DNA of 64,000 bases from Flavobacterium sp. WC2421 (lineage in GTDB: Bacteria; Bacteroidota; Bacteroidia; Flavobacteriales; Flavobacteriaceae), in the NCBI RefSeq assembly GCF_040822115.1, contig NZ_CP162004.1:3333001-3397000 (forward strand), given 5' to 3'. This document shows, piece after piece, positions 8,727 to 19,594 of this stretch (the first letter of the stretch is position 1; the number at the start of each line of letters is the position of its first letter). The position numbers and the translations under genes are program-made. The notes beneath the pieces were generated by a model, which saw nothing but the letters and a program-made list of their open reading frames with translations, was not told where the DNA came from and did no database searches.

Positions 8727-9950
8727 TTACACTTTTATATATTCCTTCATATCCATAACCTTGAAATGCATTTCATCAATTACTTTCGTTTCAAATGCAT
8801 CTAAATAAATGTTAGTTATTTTATTTCCATATTCATGTCCCAAAGCTTCTGCAATTAACTCATTAGAGTATCCCAAACGTTTAGCAATTGTTGCAAATGA
8901 ATGTCTACTTGTGTATGTGGTAATTGGGGTACAAAAATCATTTGCAATAGATAATCTTTTTAAATATTTATTTGTTGTTTTAATGCACTGACTAATTATC
9001 TTCTTAGCTCTTATAGTGTCTTCAGGAACATCATTTGGCAATATTGGTAACAAATACTTGCTACCCACTACATTGAACTGAAAAATTATTGATAATGCTT
9101 CAGGAAAAAGTTTTATACTATAGTTTTTATGTGTTTTACGTCTTTTGTAGGTTAATCTACCGTCAATAATATTTAATGGTGTCAGATAGGCTAAATCAGT
9201 AAATGATATTCCTCTCAAATAAAAGCTTAAAAAGAATAAATTTAACGACTTTGAAGTTATCGTATGACCAGTTTCTTTACACAGTAGTATTTTATAAAGA
9301 TCTTCCTTTAAAACAGCTCTTTTTGTTGTCTTTTCACTCTTTATACTGATATCGTAAAAGGGATAAAAAGATCTGTCAACCACTTTTAGCTTAATAGCTT
9401 TGTTGTAAATTGCTCTTATAGTCCTAATGTAGTTCGAAATGCTATTCAACTTTAATCCTGCCAACAAAAGATGGTGTTCAAATTGTTTTAAAACGGAATA
9501 ATTAATATCCGTAAAAACAAAATCATCTTTACCATAGAAATCAACAAATCGATTTAATGCAGTTTGATAAACTAAAGCGTTACCAGTTTTAGTAATTTCA
9601 AGCATTTGATAAATTAAATTATCAGAAAAAGACTTAAAAGTAACTTCTTTACAAGATTCAGGTTTGCCTTCTACTCTATTTCTTAATTCCGATATTGTAA
9701 AATCAATATCGAGTTCTAAGATTACCTTTTGAATTTTGAAAAACTGATTTGATAGTTTAATGTTTAGCAATTTTGAATTAGGATGTGTTTTATCAATTTC
9801 ACTCTTTTGCTTATTCCAATGAAATTCAGCAGCAGAAATTCCAGAGTTAAGCGTATAGACTTTTCTTTCGTGAGTTATTCTAAAGATAATATTGAAACAT
9901 CCATCTGATTTTTGTCTTCTAGTGTCCAAAAGAGTTTTCATACTTGCCAT
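8727..9950 (-). CDS. Tyrosine-type site-specific recombinase / integrase
   Basis: A 407-residue integrase of the Bacteroidetes mobile-element type. The N-terminal 100 residues form the arm-binding domain (ERKVYTLNSGI, then AAEFHW), residues about 105-200 the SAM-like core-binding domain, and the rest the catalytic domain. Catalytic residues are visible: Arg246 (LRGISFTDL), basic residues around 270-275, Arg349 in TSRHSFATIAKRLG, His372 in ALGHEYG and the nucleophile Tyr382 in NIYLDAF. The first residue of the usual HxxR box is Tyr346, a substitution common in this group. The ATG at 9950 lies 157 bp from a tRNA-Arg gene. It most likely integrates and excises the neighbouring element carrying the restriction operon. 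Confidence 0.92.
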   Translation of the reverse strand: MASMKTLLDTRRQKSDGCFNIIFRITHERKVYTLNSGISAAEFHWNKQKSEIDKTHPNSKLLNIKLSNQFFKIQKVILELDIDFTISELRNRVEGKPESCKEVTFKSFSDNLIYQMLEITKTGNALVYQTALNRFVDFYGKDDFVFTDINYSVLKQFEHHLLLAGLKLNSISNYIRTIRAIYNKAIKLKVVDRSFYPFYDISIKSEKTTKRAVLKEDLYKILLCKETGHTITSKSLNLFFLSFYLRGISFTDLAYLTPLNIIDGRLTYKRRKTHKNYSIKLFPEALSIIFQFNVVGSKYLLPILPNDVPEDTIRAKKIISQCIKTTNKYLKRLSIANDFCTPITTYTSRHSFATIAKRLGYSNELIAEALGHEYGNKITNIYLDAFETKVIDEMHFKVMDMKEYIKV

Positions 9951-9973
9951 AATTGAGTTGAATTATGGTTTTC

Positions 9974-9994
9974 ATGTGCAAACTATGTGCAAAC
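9974..9994. repeat. Tandem direct repeat upstream of the integrase
   Basis: ATGTGCAAAC occurs at 9974-9983 and again at 9985-9994, an 11-bp period, 24 bp upstream of the integrase start. Such short phased repeats are typical of recombinase arm sites or of regulator binding sites; the sequence alone does not decide which. Confidence 0.6.
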
Positions 9995-9996
9995 AA

Positions 9997-10014
9997 TTAC
10001 TTCAAATGAAGTAA
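9997..10014. repeat. Perfect 8-bp inverted repeat next to the direct repeat
   Basis: TTACTTCA and TGAAGTAA flank a 2-bp spacer. It directly adjoins the direct repeat in the integrase upstream region, so it may be an operator, an excisionase site or part of the attachment core. Confidence 0.6.
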
Positions 10015-10068
10015 ATAACATCCTAAAAGAATAAAAAAATGTAATTAATACAAAAGGTATAAAAACAG

Positions 10069-10102
10069 AAAACCCTCATAATCAAAAGATTATAAGGGTT
10101 TT
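10069..10102 (-). terminator. Rho-independent terminator of the tRNA operon
   Basis: A 15-bp stem with one mismatch and an AAAA loop lies 4 nt beyond the tRNA-Arg 3' end. In the minus direction it is followed by a T-rich run, as expected for the end of the tRNA-Ser/Pro/Arg transcript. Confidence 0.75.
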
Positions 10103-10106
10103 GAAG

Positions 10107-10180
<74 letters not shown>

Positions 10181-10202
10181 ATTGCTCGTGTAAGAAAATT
10201 AG

Positions 10203-10277
10203 TCGGGGTGGCAGGATTCGAACCTGCGGCCTCCTGCTCCCAAAGCAGGCGCGATAACCGAGCTACGCTACACCCCG
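10203..10277 (-). tRNA. tRNA-Pro (anticodon TGG)
   Basis: A 75-nt cloverleaf with acceptor CGGGGTG/CACCCCG, anticodon loop TTTGGGA, T-arm GGTTCGAATCC and discriminator A. CCA is not encoded. It lies 22 nt upstream of tRNA-Arg in the same minus-strand transcript. Confidence 0.95.
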
Positions 10278-10296
10278 AAGTGCAAAAAATATAAAG

Positions 10297-10380
10297 CGGA
10301 GGGACAGGGACTCGAACCCTGGCACCGATTACTCGATGACAGTTTAGCAAACTGCTCCATTACCACTCTGGCACCCCTCC
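10297..10380 (-). tRNA. tRNA-Ser (anticodon GCT)
   Basis: An 84-nt class II tRNA with acceptor GGAGGGG/TCCCTCC, discriminator G, anticodon loop TTGCTAA and a long variable arm, as serine tRNAs have. It is the first gene of the cluster. Confidence 0.95.
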
Positions 10381-10413
10381 AAGCTCAAAGAAACGTGTCT
10401 CGTTTTGCGGTTG

Positions 10414-10444
10414 CAAATTTAAGACAACTTTACGTTTCCCACAA
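10414..10444 (-). promoter_or_regulatory. Promoter of the tRNA operon
   Basis: On the minus strand TTG (10442-10444), a 20-bp spacer and TAAATTTG (10414-10421) match the Bacteroidetes promoter consensus. The box lies 33 nt upstream of the mature tRNA-Ser 5' end. Confidence 0.65.
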
Positions 10445-10621
10445 CTATTTTAAGGCTTTTTTTTATGTTTTTTTGACATTATTCTAAAAACAGTTCACAA
10501 TCAAACATATAGCTTGAAATAAAAATTCACTTTAATTTTGAAAAAATATAATACTTAGTCAAAAACAAAAATTTGTTCAAAAAAGAGTAAATTTGCTATA
10601 TAAACCAACATTTTATAAGTT

Positions 10622-11800
10622 ATGAACAAAAGAGTTGTTATCGTTTCTGCCGTTAGGACACCTATCGGAAGTTTTATGGGGGGATTATCTACCGTTTCTG
10701 CACCAAAATTAGGTGCAATTGCAATTAAAGGAGCTTTAGACAAAATAAATCTAGATCCAAATTTAGTTGACGAAGTTTTTATGGGAAATGTCGTTCAGGC
10801 AGGTGTAGGACAAGCTCCTGCGCGTCAAGCAGCAATTTATGCTGGCTTACCTGATAGCGTAGCCTGTACTACAATAAATAAAGTATGTGCATCTGGTATG
10901 AAATCAGTAATGTTAGGAGCCCAAGCAATTCAGTGTGGTGATGCAGAGATCGTCATAGCTGGAGGAATGGAAAACATGAGCTTGATTCCACATTATATGA
11001 ATTTGAGAACAGGAACCAAGTTTGGTCCATCAACCATGGTTGACGGAATGCAAAAAGATGGTTTAACGGATGCTTATGACAACAACGCAATGGGAGTTTG
11101 CGCTGACTTGTGTGCATCTGAATACAAGTTTACAAGAGAAGACCAAGATAATTACGCAATCCAGTCTTATACTCGTTCTGCTAAAGCATGGGAGGCTGGT
11201 AAATTTGATAATGAAATAGTTCCAGTTGCTGTCCCACAAAGAAAAGGAGACCCAATTATAGTTTCTAAAGATGAAGAATTTACAAACGTAAAAATAGATC
11301 GCATCCCTACATTAAATGCAGTATTTACTAAAGATGGTACGGTTACAGCTGCAAATGCTTCTACTATTAATGACGGAGCTGCTGCATTAGTTTTAATGAG
11401 TGAAGAAAAAGCATTGTCATTAGGACTAAAACCACTTGCATACATAAAAAGCTATGCAGATGCGGCTCAAGAGCCAAAGTGGTTCACTACAAGTCCATCA
11501 AAAGCATTACCCAAAGCATTAAAAAAAGTAGGTCTAACAACTAGCCAAGTTGATTACTTTGAATTCAATGAAGCGTTCGCGGTTGTAGGGCTTGCGAATG
11601 CCAAAATTTTAGGTTTAGATAATGACAAAGTAAACGTAAACGGTGGCGCTGTCTCACTAGGACATCCATTAGGTTGTTCTGGGGCACGAATTATAGTTAC
11701 GCTACTCAATGTACTAGAACAAAATAACGGTAAGATTGGAGCAGCTGCTATATGTAATGGTGGTGGTGGCGCTTCTGCCATTGTAATTGAAAGAGCTTAA
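10622..11800 (+). CDS. Acetyl-CoA C-acetyltransferase (thiolase)
   Basis: A 392-residue protein of normal thiolase length. It condenses two acetyl-CoA into acetoacetyl-CoA or, in reverse, thiolytically cleaves 3-ketoacyl-CoA in the cytoplasm. The acyl-accepting cysteine is Cys89 in NKVCASGMKS, followed by the NEAFA block, His348 in GHPLGCSGAR and the deprotonating Cys378 in CNGGGGASA. The N-terminal VRTPIGSFMGG is also typical. It is the first plus-strand gene after the tRNA cluster and probably monocistronic, since a hairpin follows it. The broad biosynthetic/degradative thiolase call is secure; whether it serves ketogenic or fatty acid breakdown is not clear from context. Confidence 0.93.
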   Translation: MNKRVVIVSAVRTPIGSFMGGLSTVSAPKLGAIAIKGALDKINLDPNLVDEVFMGNVVQAGVGQAPARQAAIYAGLPDSVACTTINKVCASGMKSVMLGAQAIQCGDAEIVIAGGMENMSLIPHYMNLRTGTKFGPSTMVDGMQKDGLTDAYDNNAMGVCADLCASEYKFTREDQDNYAIQSYTRSAKAWEAGKFDNEIVPVAVPQRKGDPIIVSKDEEFTNVKIDRIPTLNAVFTKDGTVTAANASTINDGAAALVLMSEEKALSLGLKPLAYIKSYADAAQEPKWFTTSPSKALPKALKKVGLTTSQVDYFEFNEAFAVVGLANAKILGLDNDKVNVNGGAVSLGHPLGCSGARIIVTLLNVLEQNNGKIGAAAICNGGGGASAIVIERA

Positions 11801-11808
11801 ATAATCAT

Positions 11809-11851
11809 AAATTATGGGTTTTAAGCACCAAAATCTTACAACCCATAATTT
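11809..11851 (+). terminator. Hairpin after the thiolase gene
   Basis: A 12-bp perfect stem (AAATTATGGGTT and its complement) with a 19-nt loop between the thiolase stop and the next gene. There is no strong T-run after it, so termination may be partial. Confidence 0.4.
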
Positions 11852-11871
11852 CAACTTATAAATTGATCTAA

Positions 11872-12633
11872 ATGTTCGGAATTTGTAATCTAGCAATAAT
11901 CCCCTTACGATTTGAACCCAGTGATAAAAGCGAAATTGTTTCTCAAGTTTTATTTGGTGAACATTTTGAAATTATTGAACAATTTAAACAGTGGTCTCGA
12001 ATCAAAATGCAATTTGATAGGTATGAAGGCTGGGTAGATTCTAAACAATATCAATTGATTTCCGAGGCTAATTACATCCAACTTTCAAATGATACGATTA
12101 TTCTCAATGGTGACTTGATTGAATACATAACTGGAAATTCTAATTTATTAATTCCTATTCCTTTAGGATCGTCATTATCATTTATAAATAACAATGAGAT
12201 TAACGTCAATAATTTTTATTTCGAAGGCACAAAAATAAATGGCATTAAAGACAAAAAAGAACTGATCAATACTGCTTTTTTATATTTAAACGCTCCCTAT
12301 TTATGGGGAGGAAAAACTCCTTTTGGTATAGACTGCTCCGGTTTTACTCAAATGGTATACAAACTAAATGGTTATAAACTATTAAGAGATGCTTCACAAC
12401 AAGCAACTCAAGGGGAAGCGTTAAGTTTTATTGAAGAGAGTGAACCTGGAGACTTGGCTTTTTTTGACAATGAAGATGGAAATATTATCCATGTAGGAAT
12501 CATCATGGAAAACAACTACATCATTCATGCAAGTGGAAAAATAAGAATAGACAGATTAGATCACTTAGGCATATACAATCCAGAAATAAACAAACACACA
12601 CACAAACTTAGGGTTATCAAAAAAATTATATAA
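11872..12633 (+). CDS. SH3 / NlpC-P60 family cysteine peptidase (C40)
   Basis: A 253-residue cell-wall hydrolase-like protein. Residues about 1-70 form an SH3-type domain (FEPSDKSEIVSQVLFGE, then WSRIK and GWVD), and a second SH3-like piece may follow. The C-terminal NlpC/P60 domain has the catalytic Cys in GIDCSGFTQ and the catalytic His in IIHVGIIM, with the typical lead-in PYLWGGK and the GDLAFF segment. Such enzymes cut peptide bonds in peptidoglycan stems (gamma-D-glutamyl-diamino acid bonds). No signal peptide is visible, so it may act in the cytoplasm on recycled muropeptides. It ends at a bidirectional terminator. Confidence 0.88.
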   Translation: MFGICNLAIIPLRFEPSDKSEIVSQVLFGEHFEIIEQFKQWSRIKMQFDRYEGWVDSKQYQLISEANYIQLSNDTIILNGDLIEYITGNSNLLIPIPLGSSLSFINNNEINVNNFYFEGTKINGIKDKKELINTAFLYLNAPYLWGGKTPFGIDCSGFTQMVYKLNGYKLLRDASQQATQGEALSFIEESEPGDLAFFDNEDGNIIHVGIIMENNYIIHASGKIRIDRLDHLGIYNPEINKHTHKLRVIKKII

Positions 12634-12640
12634 CAAAAAA

Positions 12641-12669
12641 AAACCTATCTGAAACAGATAGGTTTTTTT
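12641..12669. terminator. Bidirectional terminator
   Basis: An 11-bp stem AAACCTATCTG/CAGATAGGTTT with an AAA loop, A-run before and T-run after. It lies between the convergent NlpC/P60 and TPR genes and can end both. Confidence 0.85.
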
Positions 12670-12684
12670 ATGCATATGTAAGAT

Positions 12685-13962
12685 TTACATTTTATCTTTT
12701 AATGCTTTTTTCTTTTCAGTCATTTCTAAAGCACCATAAACACTTATCAACGTGTTTTTAACCTCTTCATTTTTAGGATCCAATTCATTTGCTTTTTCTA
12801 AATATGGCAAAGCATCTTTAAAAACTACTTCTCTTTGTTTTTTAAGAACTAAGTAACGCTTGTTATCTTTCTCTGAGTTTCCTAATTTATTCATTTCATC
12901 AAAAATAACTTTGTCACCGTCCAGTTTCATAATAGCCAAATTAAGATATGCATTTACATAATCAGGCTTAATTTCAATTGCTCTTTTATAATACTTCTCA
13001 GCATCAACTACATTTTTAGCATTATAGCTAACAACTCCTAAATTAAAAACTAAATCTGCATCATTAGGATTTTTTTCTAAAGCTTCAGAGATTAATTTTT
13101 TATATTTATCAAAATCTTTAGTTTCTAAATACAAGTTAGCTTCTGTCAAAATTAATGAATCATCATCAGGATTATTCGCTCTAGCTTCAGCAATTGCTTT
13201 TTTAGCTTCATCAGTTCTCCCTTTTTCAACTAAAATTAAAGCCATATTTTTATATATCTCTCCTCTTTTTGATGGAATAACCTCAGTTCGTGGTTTTTCA
13301 TGTGTTCCCATTTTCACCATTCTATCTCTTTCTTGAACGGTAGCAAAAAGATCTTCTTCACTAGTCAATTTATTTACAGCCAAATAACTTGTTCCTTTTC
13401 CAGAATAGTTCATTGTCTTCAAATCATCGTACAATTTCAACGCTTTGTCATATTCTTTTGCATTTACATAAGTAGACGCTGCATAATATAAATTTAAAGT
13501 GTCTTTTTTATCTAATAAATAAGCGTCATATAATTTTTGAGCACTTTCAAGATCTTTGTTCACTTTAGAATCAGCTATCGCACTATTTATCAACTTATAT
13601 TTTATTGCTGTAATTGAAGTAGCTGCTTCAGTTGAATATTTTGATTTTCCTGAAGCTTTCTCAGCTGCCAGCAAATCCAAATAAGCCGCAGATGCTATAG
13701 ATAAATTTTTATCAGTATCTATATTTTTATTTGCCAAGTCCAAAAAAGCATTTCCTTTCACAAAGAAAAATTGTGCTTTTTCAGAGTCTGATGCATTTGA
13801 AATTAAAGACTCAGCACCTTTCAAAATTGTAGCAGCTTCTTGAGAATCGCCTTTTTTTAATGCTTTTTCTGCCGCTTTAATTTCATCTTTTTGAGCAAAA
13901 GTAGCTACTGATATCAATAATGCTGATGCAAGTATTACATATTTACCTTTCATAATATTCAT
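12685..13962 (-). CDS. Secreted tetratricopeptide repeat protein
   Basis: A 425-residue protein with an N-terminal signal peptide (a hydrophobic core ILASALLISVATFA, then cleavage before QKDE). The body is helical with TPR-type repeats, clearest around residues 250-345, where segments such as ADLVFNLGVVSYNAKN and AEKYYKRAIEIKPD have the expected A, Y, P spacing. TPR proteins are protein-binding scaffolds; no enzymatic motif is seen. It lies 40 bp after gyrA on the same strand, so the two may be co-transcribed. The partner and role are unknown. Confidence 0.8.
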   Translation of the reverse strand: MNIMKGKYVILASALLISVATFAQKDEIKAAEKALKKGDSQEAATILKGAESLISNASDSEKAQFFFVKGNAFLDLANKNIDTDKNLSIASAAYLDLLAAEKASGKSKYSTEAATSITAIKYKLINSAIADSKVNKDLESAQKLYDAYLLDKKDTLNLYYAASTYVNAKEYDKALKLYDDLKTMNYSGKGTSYLAVNKLTSEEDLFATVQERDRMVKMGTHEKPRTEVIPSKRGEIYKNMALILVEKGRTDEAKKAIAEARANNPDDDSLILTEANLYLETKDFDKYKKLISEALEKNPNDADLVFNLGVVSYNAKNVVDAEKYYKRAIEIKPDYVNAYLNLAIMKLDGDKVIFDEMNKLGNSEKDNKRYLVLKKQREVVFKDALPYLEKANELDPKNEEVKNTLISVYGALEMTEKKKALKDKM

Positions 13963-14002
13963 TTTTGTTATTTAATAATTATTCTTTTTTTATTTATTTA
14001 AA

Positions 14003-16651
14003 CTATGCTTCATCGTCGTCTGAGTCATCCTCTTCAGCCTCATCTTCAACTTCCTCGTCTTCTTCGTCATCCGAATCATCATCAACTCCTACTTCTTCTT
14101 CAAGAACTTCAAGAACAGGTTTCACCCTTTCAATTGTCTCTACTTCGATAACATTTCCGTCTTCGTCAACAACAACCTCTTCTTCATCATCCTTCATTAC
14201 TTTTGTAACTGCAGCAATAGAATCTTTCCCTTTTAGATTAATCAGTTTCACACCTTGAGTAGCACGTCCCATCACTCGTAAATCTTCAACCGCCATTCTA
14301 ATAGTCAATCCTGATTTATTGATGATCATTAAATCATCTGCATCAGTTACTGCATTAATAGAAATAAGACTTCCTGTTTTCTCAGTGATATTTAAAGTTT
14401 TCACTCCTTTACCACCACGATTAGTTATACGGTAAACATCTTCTCCATCTTCATCAACTAATTTAGTACGTTTTCCGTATCCATTTTCAGTTACTACTAA
14501 GACTTGAGAATCGTTTACAGCATCCTTATCTACAGTAATCATGCCAATCACTTCATCATTATCGTCTTTAAGCGAAATTCCACGTACTCCAGAAGCTGTT
14601 CTTCCCATTGGACGGGTCTTTGTTTCTTCAAAACGAACTAACTTACCTGACTTAACAGCTAATATAATTTGGCTTTCACCATTTGTCAATTTAGCTTCTA
14701 ATAATTCATCACCTTCTTTAATAGTAATAGCTGCAACTCCGTTTATTCTAGGTTTAGAATATTTCTCTAATGAAGTTTTCTTAACCTGACCCTTTTTAGT
14801 CACCATAACTAAGTTATGACTCTTAATATAATCTTGGTCTTTTAGATCTTGAGTACAAATAAAAGCTTTCACTTTATCATCACTCTCTATATTTACCAAA
14901 TTCTGGATTGCTCTCCCTTTAGCCGTTTTACTTCCTTCAGGAATTTCATAAACACGCATCCAGAAACATTTCCCTTTTTGAGTAAAGAACATCATATATT
15001 GATGATTTGTTGCCACAAACATATGCTCTAAGAAATCTTGATCTCTCGTTCCAGCACTTTTTTGTCCAACTCCTCCTCTATTTTGAGTTTTATATTCCGT
15101 TAGATTTGTACGCTTAATATATCCTGCATGTGAAATTGTAATTACTACATTTTCATCAGCAATTAAATCTTCGATACTTACATCCCCACCAGAATACTCT
15201 ATTTGAGAACGACGTTCATCACCATATTTATCCCGAATTTCTTCTAATTCTTCTTTGATCAATGCAGTTCTTAAGTTCACATCTGCTAATAACGCTTTCA
15301 AATGTTCAATTAATTTCATCAATTCGTCATACTCAGCTCTTAACTTGTCTTGTTCCAGACCAGTTAATTGACGCAAACGCATTTCTACAATTGCACGCGC
15401 TTGAATATCTGACAATTTAAATCTTTCGATTAATTTTTCTCTAGCTTCCTCAGTGTTTTTAGAACCTCTAATTAAGGCAATCACTTCGTCAATATTATCA
15501 GAAGCAATGATTAATCCTTCTAAAATATGTGCTCTTGCCTCGGCTTTTTTTAGTTCAAATTGAGTTCTTCGAGTCACTACATCATGACGGTGTTCTACAA
15601 AATAATGAATCAAGTCTTTCAGATTCAACATTTGAGGACGACCTTTTACAATTGCAATGTTATTAACACTAAAAGAAGATTGCAGTTGGGTATACTTATA
15701 CAAAGTATTCAAAACTACGTTAGGCGTAGCGTCACGTTTCAAGATATAAACGATACGCATACCGTTTCTATCTGATTCATCACGAATATTTGCAATACCC
15801 TCTATTTTTTTTTCATTTACTAAGTCAGCAGTACGCTTAATCATATCTGCCTTATTGACTTGATAAGGAATTTCAGTTACAATAATAGATTCTCTACCAT
15901 CCACTTCTTCAAAGCCAACTTTGGCGCGCATCACTACTCTACCTCTACCTGTTTTAAAAGCTTCTCGAACTCCTTCATAACCATAAATTATACCACCAGT
16001 AGGGAAATCTGGTGCTTTAATGTGGTTCATTAATTCATCAACCTCAATGTCATTATTGTCCATATAGGCCAATGTCCCATTAATTACTTCCGTAAGATTG
16101 TGAGGAGGCATATTAGTAGCCATACCTACTGCAATACCTGTGGCACCGTTTATCAATAAAGTAGGAACACGAGTTGGCATTACTGTTGGCTCTTGAAGCG
16201 TATCATCAAAATTTAATTTAAAATCAACTGTTTCTTTATCAATATCCGCTAAAATTTCTTCCGAAATCTTACGCATTCTAGCCTCCGTATAACGCATGGC
16301 AGCAGGACTATCTCCATCTACTGAACCAAAGTTACCTTGACCATCAATTAATAAATAACGCATACTCCATTCTTGAGCCATACGAACCATGGCGTCATAA
16401 ACTGAGGTATCTCCGTGAGGGTGATACTTACCTAAAACTTCTCCGACAATTCTTGCGGACTTTTTGTGCGCAGATCTTGAATTAACTCCTAAATCATGCA
16501 TACCAAATAGTACTCGACGATGTACTGGTTTCAAGCCATCTCTAACATCTGGAAGTGCTCTTGATACAATTACTGACATCGAATAATCAATGTAAGCCGT
16601 TTTCATTTCATCTTCTATGTTAATAGGAATTAACTTTTCTCCTTCAGACAT
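14003..16651 (-). CDS. gyrA: DNA gyrase subunit A
   Basis: An 882-residue type IIA topoisomerase A subunit, which with GyrB introduces negative supercoils. The catalytic tyrosine is Tyr121 in [10 protein letters not shown]. The quinolone-determining region reads [10 protein letters not shown], with Thr82 and Asp86 at the positions equivalent to E. coli Ser83 and Asp87. The C-terminal beta-pinwheel includes [10 protein letters not shown], a GyrA-box-like motif, which favours GyrA over ParC. The last 35 or so residues are almost wholly Asp/Glu, an acidic tail such as is known to tune supercoiling in other gyrases. It is divergent from clpC and followed by the TPR gene. Confidence 0.96.
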   Translation of the reverse strand: MSEGEKLIPINIEDEMKTAYIDYSMSVIVSRALPDVRDGLKPVHRRVLFGMHDLGVNSRSAHKKSARIVGEVLGKYHPHGDTSVYDAMVRMAQEWSMRYLLIDGQGNFGSVDGDSPAAMRYTEARMRKISEEILADIDKETVDFKLNFDDTLQEPTVMPTRVPTLLINGATGIAVGMATNMPPHNLTEVINGTLAYMDNNDIEVDELMNHIKAPDFPTGGIIYGYEGVREAFKTGRGRVVMRAKVGFEEVDGRESIIVTEIPYQVNKADMIKRTADLVNEKKIEGIANIRDESDRNGMRIVYILKRDATPNVVLNTLYKYTQLQSSFSVNNIAIVKGRPQMLNLKDLIHYFVEHRHDVVTRRTQFELKKAEARAHILEGLIIASDNIDEVIALIRGSKNTEEAREKLIERFKLSDIQARAIVEMRLRQLTGLEQDKLRAEYDELMKLIEHLKALLADVNLRTALIKEELEEIRDKYGDERRSQIEYSGGDVSIEDLIADENVVITISHAGYIKRTNLTEYKTQNRGGVGQKSAGTRDQDFLEHMFVATNHQYMMFFTQKGKCFWMRVYEIPEGSKTAKGRAIQNLVNIESDDKVKAFICTQDLKDQDYIKSHNLVMVTKKGQVKKTSLEKYSKPRINGVAAITIKEGDELLEAKLTNGESQIILAVKSGKLVRFEETKTRPMGRTASGVRGISLKDDNDEVIGMITVDKDAVNDSQVLVVTENGYGKRTKLVDEDGEDVYRITNRGGKGVKTLNITEKTGSLISINAVTDADDLMIINKSGLTIRMAVEDLRVMGRATQGVKLINLKGKDSIAAVTKVMKDDEEEVVVDEDGNVIEVETIERVKPVLEVLEEEVGVDDDSDDEEDEEVEDEAEEDDSDDDEA

Positions 16652-16905
16652 AAGTTGTTATATTAAATAATTATATTAGTTTCAAAACGTGCCAATATAC
16701 GGCTTTCTGAAATTTTTCAAAGCATTTTAACTTACTTATTTCAATGATTTATTAACAAATTAACATTCGCTTTTGTTTAATAAATTAACAAATATTCAAC
16801 ATTATTTTATCTTTTTTTTTGTCAATTAGCTGACACGACTTCTTAGGAACGATTTTTGTTTTTCAAATAGTAATTCACTAAATTTACATATACTAAATAT
16901 ATATT

Positions 16906-19455
16906 ATGGATGATAATTTTTCACCAAGAGTAAAAGACGTTATAACCTATAGCAAAGAAGAAGCTTTGCGATTGGGTCATGACTTTATAGGTACTGAACA
17001 CTTGATGCTAGGTATCCTTCGAGATGGTAATGGTAAAGCAATTCAAATATTAAATAACCTTTCTGTTGATTTAGATCATTTAAGACGAAAGGTCGAAATA
17101 CTTAGCCCCGCAAACCCTACTTTAGATACTAATGTAGAAAAGAAAAACCTACACTTGACACGTCAAGCCGAGCGCGCATTGAAGACTACTTTTCTAGAAG
17201 CAAAAGTGTTTCAAAGTTCCTCTGTAAGTACTGCACATTTATTATTGTGCATATTAAGAAATGAAAACGATCCCACAACCAAGCTATTAAATAAACTTAA
17301 AATAGATTATGACGTAGCTAAAGAACAGTACATAAATATGACACCAAACGAAGAAGAATTCTTAGAAAATTTACCAAGAGCAACCGACTCCTACAATGAA
17401 GATTCAGGACAAGATGACAGTCTTAAAGAAGGTAATTTTAATAATCCCGCCAATAAATCTAACAAAAAATCCAAAACACCTGTTTTAGATAATTTCGGAA
17501 GAGATTTAACCGAAATGGCCGAAGAAGGAAAATTAGATCCTGTTGTAGGACGTGAAAAAGAAATTGAACGTGTTTGCCAAATTTTGAGCCGACGTAAAAA
17601 AAACAATCCACTACTTATAGGAGAACCTGGAGTTGGTAAATCTGCTATTGCAGAAGGTTTAGCTTTACGCATCATACAAAAGAAAGTATCAAGAATCCTA
17701 TTCAACAAAAGGGTAGTAACATTGGATCTAGCTAGTCTTGTTGCGGGAACTAAATACAGAGGTCAGTTCGAAGAGCGCATGAAAGCGGTAATGAATGAAT
17801 TGGAAAAAAATGATGATATCATCCTTTTCATTGATGAAATTCACACCATTGTTGGTGCTGGAGGAGCAACTGGTTCACTAGATGCATCTAACATGTTTAA
17901 ACCTGCATTAGCAAGAGGAGAAATCCAATGTATTGGAGCAACTACTCTTGATGAATACAGACAATATATTGAAAAAGACGGTGCTTTAGAAAGACGTTTC
18001 CAAAAGATAATTGTTGAACCAACATCAGTTGAGGAAACGATTACCATTTTGAATAATATCAAAAATAAATATGAAGACCATCATAATGTTACTTATACAC
18101 CCGAAGCGATTGAGGCTTGTGTAAAGTTGACAAATAGATACATGTCTGAACGATTTTTACCGGACAAGGCTATCGATGCTTTAGACGAAGCAGGTTCACG
18201 TGTTCACATTACCAATATTGAGGTACCTAAAAAAATTCTTGATTTAGAACGTCAATTAGAAGATATCCGTGAACTAAAAAATGTTGTTGTCAAAAAACAA
18301 AAATATGAGGAAGCAGCTAAACTTCGTGATGATGAAAAACGCATCGAAAAAGAATTAGCAATTGCTCAAGAACAATGGGAAGAGGATGCTAAAAACAACC
18401 GAATCGAAGTTACAGAGGACAATGTTGCCGATGTAGTTTCGATGATGACAGGAATTCCTGTTAATCGTATCGCTCAAACCGAAAGTAACAAATTAGCCAA
18501 ACTACCGGAGCTCATAGAAAGCAAAGTAGTTGGACAAAATGAAGCTGTACTTAAAATTGCGCGTTCAATTCAAAGAAATCGCGCAGGATTGAAAGACCCA
18601 AATAGACCTATTGGTTCATTTATCTTTCTTGGTCAAACAGGAGTTGGAAAAACACAATTGGCCAAAGTTCTAGCTAAAGAATTATTTGATTCCGAAGATG
18701 CATTGGTTCGTATTGACATGAGTGAATACATGGAGAAATTTGCAATTTCGCGTTTAGTTGGAGCGCCTCCAGGATACGTTGGATACGAAGAAGGTGGACA
18801 ATTAACTGAGAAAGTACGTCGCAAACCTTATTGTGTTGTTTTATTAGATGAAATAGAAAAAGCACATCCTGATGTTTTCAATATGTTGCTACAAGTTCTT
18901 GATGATGGGTATTTGACAGATAGCTTAGGCCGAAAAATTGATTTCAAAAATACAATCATCATCATGACTTCTAATGTAGGAGCACGACAATTGAAAGATT
19001 TTGGTCAAGGTGTTGGTTTTGGTACCGCTGCCAAAGTTGCTCAAGCAGATGATAATTCAAAAAGTATTATTGAAAATGCGCTTAAGAAAACATTTGCACC
19101 CGAATTTTTAAACAGAATTGATGACGTAATCGTTTTCAACGCTTTAGAAAAACACGATATTGATTTGATTATCGAAATTGAATTAAAAAAATTATATGCT
19201 AGAGTTTCTGAATTAGGATACCAATTAACCCTTTCTGATAAAGCAAAATCTTTTATTGCTGAAAAAGGATTTGACAGACAATTTGGAGCTAGGCCTCTAA
19301 AAAGAGCCATTCAAAAATATGTTGAAGATGCGCTTGCTGAAGAAATTATAACTTCAAAAATTACATCAGGAGATGAGATTTTTATGGATATAGAAGATGG
19401 AGCACAAGAATTAAATGTACATGTACATAAAGCTGGTGAACCAACAAACCCATAA
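16906..19455 (+). CDS. clpC: ClpC-type AAA+ unfoldase of the Clp protease
   Basis: An 849-residue Clp/Hsp100 ATPase that unfolds substrates and passes them to ClpP. In order: the double N-terminal repeat domain (residues 1-150), first AAA+ module with Walker A GEPGVGKS and Walker [11 protein letters not shown], a UVR-containing middle domain ([19 protein letters not shown]) that marks ClpC rather than ClpB, and the second AAA+ module with Walker A GQTGVGKT and [15 protein letters not shown] short C-terminus follows. It is divergent from gyrA across a 254-bp gap and ends at a strong terminator, so it is monocistronic. Confidence 0.95.
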   Translation: MDDNFSPRVKDVITYSKEEALRLGHDFIGTEHLMLGILRDGNGKAIQILNNLSVDLDHLRRKVEILSPANPTLDTNVEKKNLHLTRQAERALKTTFLEAKVFQSSSVSTAHLLLCILRNENDPTTKLLNKLKIDYDVAKEQYINMTPNEEEFLENLPRATDSYNEDSGQDDSLKEGNFNNPANKSNKKSKTPVLDNFGRDLTEMAEEGKLDPVVGREKEIERVCQILSRRKKNNPLLIGEPGVGKSAIAEGLALRIIQKKVSRILFNKRVVTLDLASLVAGTKYRGQFEERMKAVMNELEKNDDIILFIDEIHTIVGAGGATGSLDASNMFKPALARGEIQCIGATTLDEYRQYIEKDGALERRFQKIIVEPTSVEETITILNNIKNKYEDHHNVTYTPEAIEACVKLTNRYMSERFLPDKAIDALDEAGSRVHITNIEVPKKILDLERQLEDIRELKNVVVKKQKYEEAAKLRDDEKRIEKELAIAQEQWEEDAKNNRIEVTEDNVADVVSMMTGIPVNRIAQTESNKLAKLPELIESKVVGQNEAVLKIARSIQRNRAGLKDPNRPIGSFIFLGQTGVGKTQLAKVLAKELFDSEDALVRIDMSEYMEKFAISRLVGAPPGYVGYEEGGQLTEKVRRKPYCVVLLDEIEKAHPDVFNMLLQVLDDGYLTDSLGRKIDFKNTIIIMTSNVGARQLKDFGQGVGFGTAAKVAQADDNSKSIIENALKKTFAPEFLNRIDDVIVFNALEKHDIDLIIEIELKKLYARVSELGYQLTLSDKAKSFIAEKGFDRQFGARPLKRAIQKYVEDALAEEIITSKITSGDEIFMDIEDGAQELNVHVHKAGEPTNP

Positions 19456-19476
19456 GCATACAGCCTCTAATTTATT

Positions 19477-19514
19477 AAAAAGTCCGTTACTTTATATAAA
19501 GTAACGGACTTTTT
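19477..19514 (+). terminator. Terminator of clpC
   Basis: A perfect stem of about 17 bp around a TATA loop, with five As before and five Ts after, 21 nt past the clpC stop. Confidence 0.9.
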
Positions 19515-19594
19515 CTTTACGTTAATTATACCCAATATTAAAAACATATATTTACATTTGAATTTTATAATACAAATCAAACAAAAATAAAAAT

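Noticed and set aside
13965..14258. Serine-rich plus-strand frame
   Set aside because: It is the antisense of the acidic GAY/GAW-rich tail of gyrA; no promoter or family.
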